Below, one piece after another: positions 1 to 5,518 of a stretch of DNA of 13,540 nucleotides. The stretch is from CAYNDL01 sp964396115 (lineage in GTDB: Bacteria; Patescibacteriota; Andersenbacteria; UBA10190; CAIZMI01): the NCBI GenBank assembly GCA_964396115.1, contig CAYNDL010000023.1:1-13540 (forward strand). Direction: 5' to 3'. Position numbers and translations under genes: made by a program. The notes beneath the pieces were generated by a model. It was not told where the DNA came from. It saw only the letters and a list, made by a program, of their open reading frames with translations, and ran no database searches. How positions within the stretch are numbered: position 1 is the first letter of the stretch; each line of letters opens with the position of its first letter.

Positions 1-1
1 T

Positions 2-568
2 TATCGGGCTTGGTGGTCCCTGCGGAATCGAACGTTCTACCGGCGATTCCATTTCAGCCTAAACATTCTTACCGACAAGATGCTGCTCATCAGAACGGTC
101 GACGAAATGGATGTCGATCAGGTTATGCTTTCCAACTCCGCGGCGTCGAACATTCTCATAGCGGCAGCGAAAAGGACAACGGTCGAAGATCCGTTCATCT
201 CGTTGCCAAAGGATCAGATGTGGCTGGTATTGAATGCGGCTTTAAACGAACTCGCCAACAAGATTGGAGTGGGCGGTTGGCTAGGGATGGATGCAGGGTT
301 GCCGGTTGTGGTTGAAAACTACATCATCGGTCTCACCTGCGAAAAGGACGATGATGTTCGCATCCGGAAGATCCGTCTCATGATGATCAAAGAGAAGTCG
401 TTGCTGGACCTCTATCAGCGTCCGAATCCGCCGCTTTTTGAATTGCGGTTTCATGGCGTACGCTGGAAGACATTGCGTCGAATGCACGAAATATACGTGG
501 ATGAAAAACGCAAAGGCGAATTCGTGCGTGTCCGCAAAATGGAGGTTGCAGTCCCAAAGGTTGCGTGA
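2..568 (+). CDS. Membrane-anchored protein of unknown family, 5' end outside window
   Basis: I do not recognise the family. The frame is open from base 2, so the gene begins upstream; an internal ATG at 80 has no SD, and homology continues in front of it. The 188 visible residues align over nearly their full length with the minus-strand protein at 1528-2199. Shared blocks in order are an aromatic segment with a TF and an SL, then IRT, a VM pair, LI-AA, P-x2-P followed by W-x-V, GLP-V, L-CEK, basic-R-x-I, and R-x2-TLR-x5-Y. The paralogue has one N-terminal membrane helix, so this protein probably has one too, lost beyond the window edge. The visible part would then be a soluble domain. A clear hairpin terminator follows the stop, and the next gene converges on it. 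GC is high compared with the argS-tgt part of the window. No catalytic motif is evident and the function is unknown. Confidence 0.75.
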   Translation, partial: YRAWWSLRNRTFYRRFHFSLNILTDKMLLIRTVDEMDVDQVMLSNSAASNILIAAAKRTTVEDPFISLPKDQMWLVLNAALNELANKIGVGGWLGMDAGLPVVVENYIIGLTCEKDDDVRIRKIRLMMIKEKSLLDLYQRPNPPLFELRFHGVRWKTLRRMHEIYVDEKRKGEFVRVRKMEVAVPKVA

Positions 569-575
569 AAGCAAC

Positions 576-602
576 AACCGTCGACATTTGTCGACGGTTT
601 TT
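576..602 (+). terminator. Rho-independent terminator of the truncated first gene
   Basis: Perfect 11-base arms at 576-586 and 589-599 (AACCGTCGACA / TGTCGACGGTT) are followed by a T run to 602. It begins 7 bases after the stop codon. Confidence 0.8.
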
Positions 603-608
603 AAAATG

Positions 609-632
609 AAAAACCCTGGCATCAAGCCAGGG
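609..632 (-). terminator. Rho-independent terminator of the PH-like membrane protein gene
   Basis: The arms CCCTGGC (614-620) and GCCAGGG (626-632) have a 5-base loop. Read on the minus strand, the hairpin is followed by TTTTT (609-613). It sits just beyond the minus-strand stop codon at 642-644, back to back with the plus-strand terminator at 576-602. Confidence 0.8.
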
Positions 633-641
633 CGGTGAAGA

Positions 642-1421
642 CTAGGAGCGGGCTTCAACGTGTTCCGCTTCGTCTTCATGGTCATCGTGGTCACCTTCGT
701 GTTCATCGTCTTCGAGGACGGCAGCCACCTCTTGTTCTTCAGCCGGAGTAACGGCTGTCGCGTCGAGAATTTTGCGCACCCGGGCGTTCACGAAGGGAAG
801 AAGTGGAACGTTGCGGATTATCCGCAAGTACTTGGTTCCGTCACCACTCGTGATGATCAAGTCGCCCGAAAGACAAAAGATCAGCTGGAGGATGTCCGGG
901 TAAACAGTCTTCGTTCCCTTGGCGCCTTTTCCTAGTGAAACATCGGTCCGGCCGAAAGCAACGTGCTCGAACTTATTGTGGCTGACGATCCACTTGTCGT
1001 TCAGGCGTGTCTCGCAGATCATCAGCCCGTAGAAGATAGAAAGCATGATGCTGGCGAACAGACACCAGTCACGCGGATAATCCATCTTGAGGCCGTTGAA
1101 GAAGTGGTGAATGTGGCCAATGATCACGACATGCCTTGCTAGTTCGATATACATGATCACGACCACGATCAGGGCGATGACCACCAACCAAAAGGCGAAG
1201 TGGTTGCGATCCTGGTCGACACCTAGGGTGAGGATCGTTACGACGAACACCCACCCATAGATCCACCCAAGCGTTGCCGGCTGGATCAGGTTGGCCGCGT
1301 CGAGGCCATAGAAGAGGAAACCAGCCAGGATCAACGGCCAGGTGAACACCAACTGGGGGAAGGAATGGAAGCAGATCTCGTTGGGGTTCTTCTTGCGTAA
1401 CGAGAACTTCGGGAATCGCAT
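642..1421 (-). CDS. Four-helix membrane protein with probable bacterial PH-like domain and acidic/His tail
   Basis: 259 residues. Hydrophobic segments lie at about 22-42, 50-68, 75-96 and 119-137. Residues about 140-220 look like a bacterial PH-type domain: a W-I-V-S strand, then a stretch through DIL (177-179), G-D-L-I-I-T (186-191) and a basic helix ending RVRKIL. Such membrane-plus-PH proteins are common in bacteria, but their roles are mostly unknown. The last 33 residues are almost entirely Asp/Glu with four His (241, 245, 248, 254), so they are disordered and possibly cation-binding. The start is supported by AAAGGAGA at 1427-1434, and a promoter lies further upstream at 1463-1493. The gene is monocistronic: a terminator of the neighbouring minus-strand gene precedes its promoter, and it has its own terminator at 609-632. 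GC in a sampled line is about 57%, higher than in the housekeeping genes. Function is not assignable; the PH-like call is an inference from sequence pattern. Confidence 0.75.
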   Translation of the reverse strand: MRFPKFSLRKKNPNEICFHSFPQLVFTWPLILAGFLFYGLDAANLIQPATLGWIYGWVFVVTILTLGVDQDRNHFAFWLVVIALIVVVIMYIELARHVVIIGHIHHFFNGLKMDYPRDWCLFASIMLSIFYGLMICETRLNDKWIVSHNKFEHVAFGRTDVSLGKGAKGTKTVYPDILQLIFCLSGDLIITSGDGTKYLRIIRNVPLLPFVNARVRKILDATAVTPAEEQEVAAVLEDDEHEGDHDDHEDEAEHVEARS

Positions 1422-1462
1422 GTAGCTCTCCTTTGTGCAGGGAACATCAAAACAAGGAAGGT

Positions 1463-1493
1463 TATATACTACAATATTTTAATTTAATGTCAA
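1463..1493 (-). promoter_or_regulatory. Sigma70-type promoter of the PH-like membrane protein gene
   Basis: On the minus strand a perfect TTGACA (1488-1493) is followed after 17 bases by AGTATA (1465-1470), or after 19 by TATATA (1463-1468). The predicted mRNA has a leader of about 35 bases containing the SD at 1427-1434. Confidence 0.6.
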
Positions 1494-1498
1494 TCATT

Positions 1499-1523
1499 AA
1501 AAAACCCAGTGCAAACTGGGTTT
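1499..1523 (-). terminator. Rho-independent terminator of the 1528-2199 gene
   Basis: A nine-base stem (1502-1510 with 1515-1523, AAACCCAGT / ACTGGGTTT) with a 4-base loop runs into a T run on the minus strand (1499-1504). It starts just after the minus-strand stop and ends about 5 bases before the -35 box of the next gene, insulating the two units. Confidence 0.85.
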
Positions 1524-1527
1524 GACG

Positions 1528-2199
1528 TCATGCACGCATACAAAGTTCGAGCGTGATAAAGTCGTCCGACTTTTTTGTGTACATCTTCTGCAGGAGGCGG
1601 AGAGTACCGAAGCGTTCCGAATGGTGGTCACTATCGAATTCCCAGCCGTTCTCTTCAAACGTGCTCGTGTCAGTCAGGACGTCTTTTCGTATCAGCACAA
1701 CAGTGATGCGACGAAGACCAAAGCCGCGTTTCTCGCACGCTAGTGCGGCTACGAATTCCGCACTGACTGTCGGTAGTCCAAGTTCACGGGCAATGAAACC
1801 GTCACTTGTGATTGCCGACAGCATGCCGCGGATCTTGTTAGTGACGATCCACTTGTCGTTTTCGGGAATCGGCAAGATCGGATTGTCTTTGTTGGCTTTT
1901 CTCGCGGCCTTGATGAGCACTCGCTCCCCGTAGACGTTCTGGCTCATTACTTCACCGACACTTAGTTCTCGAAGAGTCCTGATGCGCAGCTTCTTGTGGG
2001 ACCCTTTCTTCTCCACGTTGTGGAGTGAGACGCTGACCCAAGACATGAACGTGCCAGATATCCACTGGTACTTCGCATAGAAAAGAGCAATCACTACAAC
2101 AAGCACTGGCCCGACCGACCTCATGATCGAATCAGTCAGGGCTCCTGAGTGGCTCGAGAGGAAGTGGCAAACGTCCCAAAAACCAAAAGAAGCGATCAT
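1528..2199 (-). CDS. Single-pass membrane protein of unknown family, paralogue of the first gene
   Basis: 223 residues from the ATG at 2197-2199. That start is chosen over an in-frame ATG at 2275-2277 because a strong SD (AGGAGGA, 2206-2212) lies 6 bases in front of it, and because the promoter at 2249-2277 overlaps the longer start. A hydrophobic segment at about residues 29-42 is the only likely membrane helix. A soluble domain follows (about 70-223), with motifs shared with the truncated gene at 2-568: IRT (73-75), VM (84-85), LI-AA, P-ILP-IP, W-I-V, GLP (141-143), CEK (155-157), LRRI, and R-x2-TLR. The two copies are inverted relative to each other, with the PH-like gene between them. It has its own promoter and terminator. 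No enzyme motif is recognisable; a regulatory or structural membrane role is only a guess. Confidence 0.75.
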   Translation of the reverse strand: MIASFGFWDVCHFLSSHSGALTDSIMRSVGPVLVVVIALFYAKYQWISGTFMSWVSVSLHNVEKKGSHKKLRIRTLRELSVGEVMSQNVYGERVLIKAARKANKDNPILPIPENDKWIVTNKIRGMLSAITSDGFIARELGLPTVSAEFVAALACEKRGFGLRRITVVLIRKDVLTDTSTFEENGWEFDSDHHSERFGTLRLLQKMYTKKSDDFITLELCMRA

Positions 2200-2205
2200 C
2201 CTAGA

Positions 2206-2212
2206 TCCTCCT
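2206..2212 (-). promoter_or_regulatory. Shine-Dalgarno site fixing the start at 2199
   Basis: AGGAGGA on the minus strand lies 6 bases before the ATG at 2197-2199. It decides between this start and the longer in-frame one, which has no SD. Confidence 0.8.
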
Positions 2213-2248
2213 AATCGATGAAACGTACAACCCGGAAAGGGAGAATAA

Positions 2249-2277
2249 TTTATATCAAAATATATGGCATTGGTCAA
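2249..2277 (-). promoter_or_regulatory. Sigma70-type promoter of the 1528-2199 gene
   Basis: On the minus strand TTGACC (2272-2277) and TATAAA (2249-2254) are separated by exactly 17 bases. The predicted start near 2242 gives a leader of about 43 bases carrying the SD. Confidence 0.7.
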
Positions 2278-2286
2278 GATTATTGG

Positions 2287-2315
2287 TTGACAGCTGACTT
2301 AGCATATTGTAATTT
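2287..2315 (+). promoter_or_regulatory. Promoter of the 93-residue orphan, divergent from the 2249-2277 promoter
   Basis: A perfect TTGACA lies at 2287-2292. The -10 is TAATTT (2310-2315, 17-base spacer) or TGTAAT (2308-2313, 15-base spacer). Its -35 is only 9 bases from that of the opposite-strand promoter, so the two could compete or be co-regulated. Confidence 0.5.
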
Positions 2316-2353
2316 TCGCTTTCTTTTCTTGTTCTTTTTCTGGAGGTATCCCG

Positions 2354-2635
2354 ATGGTCTTTATTCCCTTGAGTGAAGCGCAGAAGAACCCGAAGGAATA
2401 CTTTTGGCGATTGATGTTTCTGGACGACAAATCGAAATTGCTTGGTGAAGAGTTGTCTGATGACCCCTGGCTTTCGGTTTATGAACGCGCAATGGAGTGC
2501 GTGCGGAAAGGGATTGCGGGAAAAAGGGTCAGCAAAGTACGTGTTAATGGTAATCCGATTGACGCACCAGCGCAGTATTCAGGCCTGTTTGTTTTCGAGC
2601 CTGATGTAGGGTGGGTAATCGATCTCCCTGGGTAG
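2354..2635 (+). CDS. Small hypothetical protein, 93 residues
   Basis: I do not recognise a family. The start is supported by GGAGGT at 2342-2347, 6 bases before the ATG, and by a promoter at 2287-2315; a hairpin terminator begins at the base after the stop. The protein has no membrane segment or signal peptide. The N-terminal half is charged and likely helical, with W17, D43-D44-P-W and an ERAME helix. The C-terminal part (about 61-93) has alternating hydrophobic residues suggesting beta strands, ending in a GWVIDLPG stretch. It is a self-contained unit with its own promoter, SD and terminator, divergent from the membrane-protein gene at 1528-2199. A sampled line has about 42% GC, closer to the housekeeping genes than to region 1. 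That it is a real gene is well supported; what it does is not. Confidence 0.75.
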   Translation: MVFIPLSEAQKNPKEYFWRLMFLDDKSKLLGEELSDDPWLSVYERAMECVRKGIAGKRVSKVRVNGNPIDAPAQYSGLFVFEPDVGWVIDLPG

Positions 2636-2661
2636 AACCTGGCACTTGGCTAGGTTTTTTT
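2636..2661 (+). terminator. Rho-independent terminator of the 93-residue orphan
   Basis: AACCTGGC (2636-2643) pairs with GCTAGGTT (2649-2656), with one G-T wobble and a 5-base loop, followed by TTTTT. It starts immediately after the stop codon. Confidence 0.8.
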
Positions 2662-2667
2662 AATTAC

Positions 2668-2698
2668 AAAAAACCACCCTGTCAGAACAGGGTGGTTT
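2668..2698 (-). terminator. Strong terminator of the secreted-protein gene, possibly bidirectional
   Basis: A perfect 12-base stem (2671-2682 with 2687-2698, arms AAACCACCCTGT / ACAGGGTGGTTT) has a 4-base loop. The minus-strand T run is 2668-2673. T-rich sequence also follows on the plus strand (2696-2706), so it may stop transcription from both sides. Confidence 0.85.
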
Positions 2699-2715
2699 AT
2701 TCTTTTTAAGATAAA

Positions 2716-3135
2716 TTACAGAGTAGTGTCGATAGAAATTGTGAGGTCTTCTGTCGTTGTTACAGAAATGTTTCCACACTTCTTCGCTTCAATTGAATAT
2801 GTTGTCCAGGCTGTGCTCTTTGAATTTTTGAAGTTAGTGCGAGCGGTCCTAATAGCTGTGGAGTAGTTATTCTTCAATGTTTTGAAAGCCGCATTTCTGG
2901 AAGCTTTATCCGTAATAACCCAAGCTGCGTTCGAGGCGTTCATCCTGTTAGTAAGGGCCGCACTAACGGCAGAGGAGTAAGTATTCCAAGCTGCAATCAT
3001 GGCCGTATCCCGTTTCTTTGTGGCTGTTTGCATACAGGTAAGGTTCACTGTTCCTTTTACTGATGTTGCAGCAAAAGCAGGAGCGGCGCTAATCACCATT
3101 GCCCCAACAGCGAGAGAAAGCAATATTTTTTTCAT
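2716..3135 (-). CDS. Small secreted helical protein with two cysteines
   Basis: 139 residues with a clear Sec signal peptide: MKK, a hydrophobic core, then A-P-A-F-A, with cleavage predicted after residue 22. The mature protein is rich in Ala, Thr, Asn and Lys, with spaced aromatic residues (W50, Y53, W72, Y91, F102, W110, Y113) and regular basic positions. This suggests two or three amphipathic helices. Only two cysteines occur, C34 and C120, at the two ends of the helical region, and could form a disulphide closing a helical hairpin. The pattern resembles small exported proteins I associate with Patescibacteria, but I cannot name a family. There is no SD before the ATG, only an AT-rich leader of about 22 bases, while a good extended -10 promoter sits just beyond smpB. 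A strong terminator follows. It acts outside the cytoplasmic membrane; its function is unknown. Confidence 0.8.
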   Translation of the reverse strand: MKKILLSLAVGAMVISAAPAFAATSVKGTVNLTCMQTATKKRDTAMIAAWNTYSSAVSAALTNRMNASNAAWVITDKASRNAAFKTLKNNYSTAIRTARTNFKNSKSTAWTTYSIEAKKCGNISVTTTEDLTISIDTTL

Positions 3136-3163
3136 TTAATTTTTATTATTGGTTAGTGAATAA

Positions 3164-3193
3164 AGTATACCAACAATAAAAAACTTTTTTCAA
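3164..3193 (-). promoter_or_regulatory. Extended -10 promoter of the secreted-protein gene
   Basis: On the minus strand TTGAAA (3188-3193) is followed after 18 bases by TATACT (3164-3169), preceded by TGG, giving an extended -10 (TGn). It begins 1 base past the smpB stop codon, and smpB has no obvious terminator of its own. Confidence 0.6.
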
Positions 3194-3194
3194 A

Positions 3195-3644
3195 TCATTC
3201 TTTGCCGCGCATCGCACGTTCGATTTCCCGATTTGCCTCGCGTTTCTTCAGTGTTTCACGTTCATCCTTTTTTGTTTTTGAGCGAGCCACACCAACTTCA
3301 ACTTTTAATTTACCGCGGGAGGTGTAGAGGCGAAGCGGCACCATTGTTAGACCCTGGGCAGCATTTTTCCCTAAAATCTTCTTCACTTCTGCTGCATGCA
3401 GCAGAAGTTTTCTCGAACGGGTAGGGTCGTAACCGGCAGGAGCATTGCCTGGTTGGAAACTACCAATATGAACATTAACGAGATACGGCTCCTCTCCTTT
3501 GAGAACAACAAAGGATCCCTTGAAAGAGACATTTCCCGTCCGGGCAGATTTTGTTTCATGTCCGGTCAAAACAATGCCTGCCTCGAATGTTTCGAGGATT
3601 AAATATTTATGCCTGGCATCCTTGTTTTCTGTAATAGTGGACAT
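3195..3644 (-). CDS. smpB: SsrA-binding protein SmpB
   Basis: 149 residues, the usual length. SmpB binds tmRNA (SsrA), delivers it to stalled ribosomes and, with it, performs trans-translation in the cytoplasm. The family signature is clear: N-K-D-A-R-H-K-Y near the N terminus, then LETFEAGIVLTGHETKSAR (the OB-fold segment that contacts tmRNA, about 17-35), an R-S-R-K-LLLH segment (76-83), LYTSRGKLKVEVGVARSK (106-123), and a basic tail from about 124 that would lie in the mRNA channel. The usual E-V/I-K-S is E-T-K-S here, a minor change. No SD precedes the ATG. A GATAAT hexamer (3654-3659, minus strand) ends 9 bases before it, so the mRNA may have almost no leader, but no convincing -35 is present. 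It is divergent from argS across 86 bases. The ssrA gene is not in this window. Confidence 0.95.
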   Translation of the reverse strand: MSTITENKDARHKYLILETFEAGIVLTGHETKSARTGNVSFKGSFVVLKGEEPYLVNVHIGSFQPGNAPAGYDPTRSRKLLLHAAEVKKILGKNAAQGLTMVPLRLYTSRGKLKVEVGVARSKTKKDERETLKKREANREIERAMRGKE

Positions 3645-3695
3645 ATGTATTACATTATCTTAATTTGCTTAAGGATTCGAGTGGCCTAAGCCAGC

Positions 3696-3724
3696 TTGGT
3701 TCTTCTTACTAGAATCGTTACACT
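3696..3724 (+). promoter_or_regulatory. argS promoter predicting a leaderless mRNA
   Basis: TTGGTT (3696-3701), a 17-base spacer, then TACACT (3719-3724). The argS ATG begins 7 bases past the end of the -10, where transcription would be expected to start. No SD lies between. Confidence 0.55.
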
Positions 3725-3730
3725 TTACAT

Positions 3731-5440
3731 ATGCAGAACTTTAGGTCGGAACTACACAATGCACTATTGGAAGCAATAAATAAGGCTGTTGCTGCTGGTG
3801 ACTTGCCGACTGTTGATAAGGTTGGGAAAGTCCTGGTCCAATATCCGCCCAAAGGACAAGAGAATCTCGGCGACTATTCGTCGCCAGTGGCCTTGTCAAT
3901 TGGAAAAATGCTCGGCAAAAAACCAGCCGATGTTGCGGAAATTTTGCTTAAACACTTTATTTCACCAAATTTTCTCGAAAAAGCGGAAGTGGTTCAGCCG
4001 GGCTTTATAAATTTTAAGCTCAGTGTGGACATCCTGGGACAGAAAATTGACGACGTTGTCGAAGAGGGAACGCATTTCGGAACATCCAAGCTAGGAGAAG
4101 GTAAGACGGTTGACCTTGAATTTGTATCAGCAAATCCTACCGGCCTTCCTACGTTTGGCAACGGCAGAGCCCTTTTTTGGGCGGACACTTTAGGGAAGGT
4201 CTTAGAGAAAAGCGGCTATGTAGTCACTCGCGAATACTATATTAATGATGAGGGCAACCAGGTTCGATTGTATGGAGAATCAGTGCTCCGCCGAATCTTA
4301 CAGAGACGGGGTCTCGATGTTGAATACCCAGAAAATCTCTATCAAGGAGAAGAGGTCAAGGGAATCGCCAAAAAGGTTGAGGAAATTTTTATTGAAGATC
4401 ACGGGCACACCTTTTCTGAAGAAGATCTTGCAAACGAAGAATTTGTCAGCAAGCTGGCTCGGGCGGCAGTTGATGTTACGGTCAGCGAAACTCGGAAGAT
4501 GATTGAAGACGTGTGCAAAGTTAATTTTGACGTTTGGTTTTCCGAAAAGACGCTTCATGAGAAAGGTGATGTCCAAAAAGTGGTTGAAGAACTCAAGAGT
4601 AAGGGTCTTACATTTGAACAAGAAGGGGCAATCTGGTTTAAATCAACAAAATTCGGCGATGACAAGGACCGTGTTTTAGTTCGGGCAGATGGTCGTCCCA
4701 CGTACTTCGCCCCAGACATTGCGTATCACCGTAACAAGTTAAGTCGCGGATTCCAGATAATCGCAGATTTTTGGGGCGCTGATCATCACGGGGATATAAA
4801 AAGGTTACTGGGTGGACTAGAAGCACTCGGAGAAGATGTGGCCAAAATACGTATCATCCTGGCACAGATGGTGTCCGTCATTGAAGGGGGCGAGCGAAAA
4901 AAAATGTCGAAGAGGGCAGGAACCTCTATTCCGTTAAATGAAATGGTACAAAGAGCAGGCCTTTCTGCTTCTCGTTTTTTCCTAACCATGACATCGCTAA
5001 GTTCTCATATGGACTTTGATCTTGAACTGGCAACTGAACAAAGCGATCGTAATCCAGTTTACTATGTTCAATATGCATATGTGCGATTAGTTTCGATATT
5101 GAGAAAAGCCAAGGAAATAAATGTCATGGATGGCGAACTTTTGCCTCAACTAGGTGTCCGCACTCGGCTGAACCATCGTGCTGAAATTGCTTTGATGCGC
5201 ACTCTTTTCCGATATACGGAAGTGGTTGAAGACGTGGCCGAATCATGGGATGTCCAGCGATTGCCGCATTATGCAATTGAACTTTCGCGAGCAATCCATC
5301 TTTTTTATGACTCCGTTCCCGTGCTCAATGCTGAGACTAGGGAATTGCAATCAGCTCGGCTCACTCTAGCTCTAGCCGCTAAAACAACCATTGGCAACTT
5401 ATTAGATCTTATGGGAGTAGAAAAGCTAAATGTTATGTAG
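3731..5440 (+). CDS. argS: Arginyl-tRNA synthetase with degenerate HIGH motif
   Basis: 569 residues, a normal length for ArgRS, which attaches arginine to tRNA-Arg in the cytoplasm (class I). The N-terminal additional domain spans about 1-100. The catalytic core starts with SANPTG (133-138), and the position of the HIGH motif (usually HVGH in SANPTGPLHVGHGR) reads TFGN (141-144), so both histidines are replaced. KMSKR (391-395) is intact. The segment around 320-360, with DGRPTY, A-Y-H and WGADHHGD, is typical. A DALR-type anticodon-binding domain runs from about 440 to the end and finishes with the family-like LLDLMGVEKL. All else looks functional, so I judge it an active lineage variant rather than a dead copy. 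No SD; promoter boxes directly abut the ATG. The GT4-like gene follows after 78 bases without a recognisable terminator and may be co-transcribed. Confidence 0.97.
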   Translation: MQNFRSELHNALLEAINKAVAAGDLPTVDKVGKVLVQYPPKGQENLGDYSSPVALSIGKMLGKKPADVAEILLKHFISPNFLEKAEVVQPGFINFKLSVDILGQKIDDVVEEGTHFGTSKLGEGKTVDLEFVSANPTGLPTFGNGRALFWADTLGKVLEKSGYVVTREYYINDEGNQVRLYGESVLRRILQRRGLDVEYPENLYQGEEVKGIAKKVEEIFIEDHGHTFSEEDLANEEFVSKLARAAVDVTVSETRKMIEDVCKVNFDVWFSEKTLHEKGDVQKVVEELKSKGLTFEQEGAIWFKSTKFGDDKDRVLVRADGRPTYFAPDIAYHRNKLSRGFQIIADFWGADHHGDIKRLLGGLEALGEDVAKIRIILAQMVSVIEGGERKKMSKRAGTSIPLNEMVQRAGLSASRFFLTMTSLSSHMDFDLELATEQSDRNPVYYVQYAYVRLVSILRKAKEINVMDGELLPQLGVRTRLNHRAEIALMRTLFRYTEVVEDVAESWDVQRLPHYAIELSRAIHLFYDSVPVLNAETRELQSARLTLALAAKTTIGNLLDLMGVEKLNVM

Positions 5441-5478
5441 TGTTAACAGCCTTTGCTAGACAAGTAATGGCTAAAGCA

Positions 5479-5493
5479 GGATAATAATTATCC
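5479..5493. repeat. Short perfect palindrome between argS and the GT4-like gene
   Basis: GGATAATAATTATCC has two perfect 7-base arms around a central A. It is AT-rich and has no T run after it, so it is not a terminator. It could be a protein-binding site for the downstream gene or simply chance. Confidence 0.3.
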
Positions 5494-5518
5494 AATATCC
5501 TTCACTAAAACCACCAAC

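Noticed and set aside
80..82. ATG at 80 as the true start of the first gene
   Set aside because: It has no SD, the frame is open to the window edge, and the upstream residues still match the paralogue.
281..706. Long minus-strand open frame overlapping the first gene and its terminator
   Set aside because: It overlaps the conserved paralogue frame and spans two terminators, and its product has no recognisable feature. It is a shadow of the real gene.
981..1004. Shared NDKWIV-type motif between the PH-like protein and the 1528-2199 protein as evidence of homology
   Set aside because: Only a six-residue stretch plus a nearby NK agrees. The surrounding sequence and domain order differ, so I treat it as coincidence.
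2197..2277. Longer start (ATG at 2275-2277) for the minus-strand membrane protein
   Set aside because: It has no SD, overlaps the -35 box of the promoter, and the shorter start has a strong SD at the right distance.
3645..3730. Possible ssrA (tmRNA) or other RNA gene next to smpB
   Set aside because: The gap between smpB and argS is only 86 bases, far too short for tmRNA, and contains no tRNA-like end.
5441..5478. Hairpin terminator after argS
   Set aside because: The possible arms (CTTTG with CTAAAG) pair over only about five bases and no T run follows, so a terminator is not supported.
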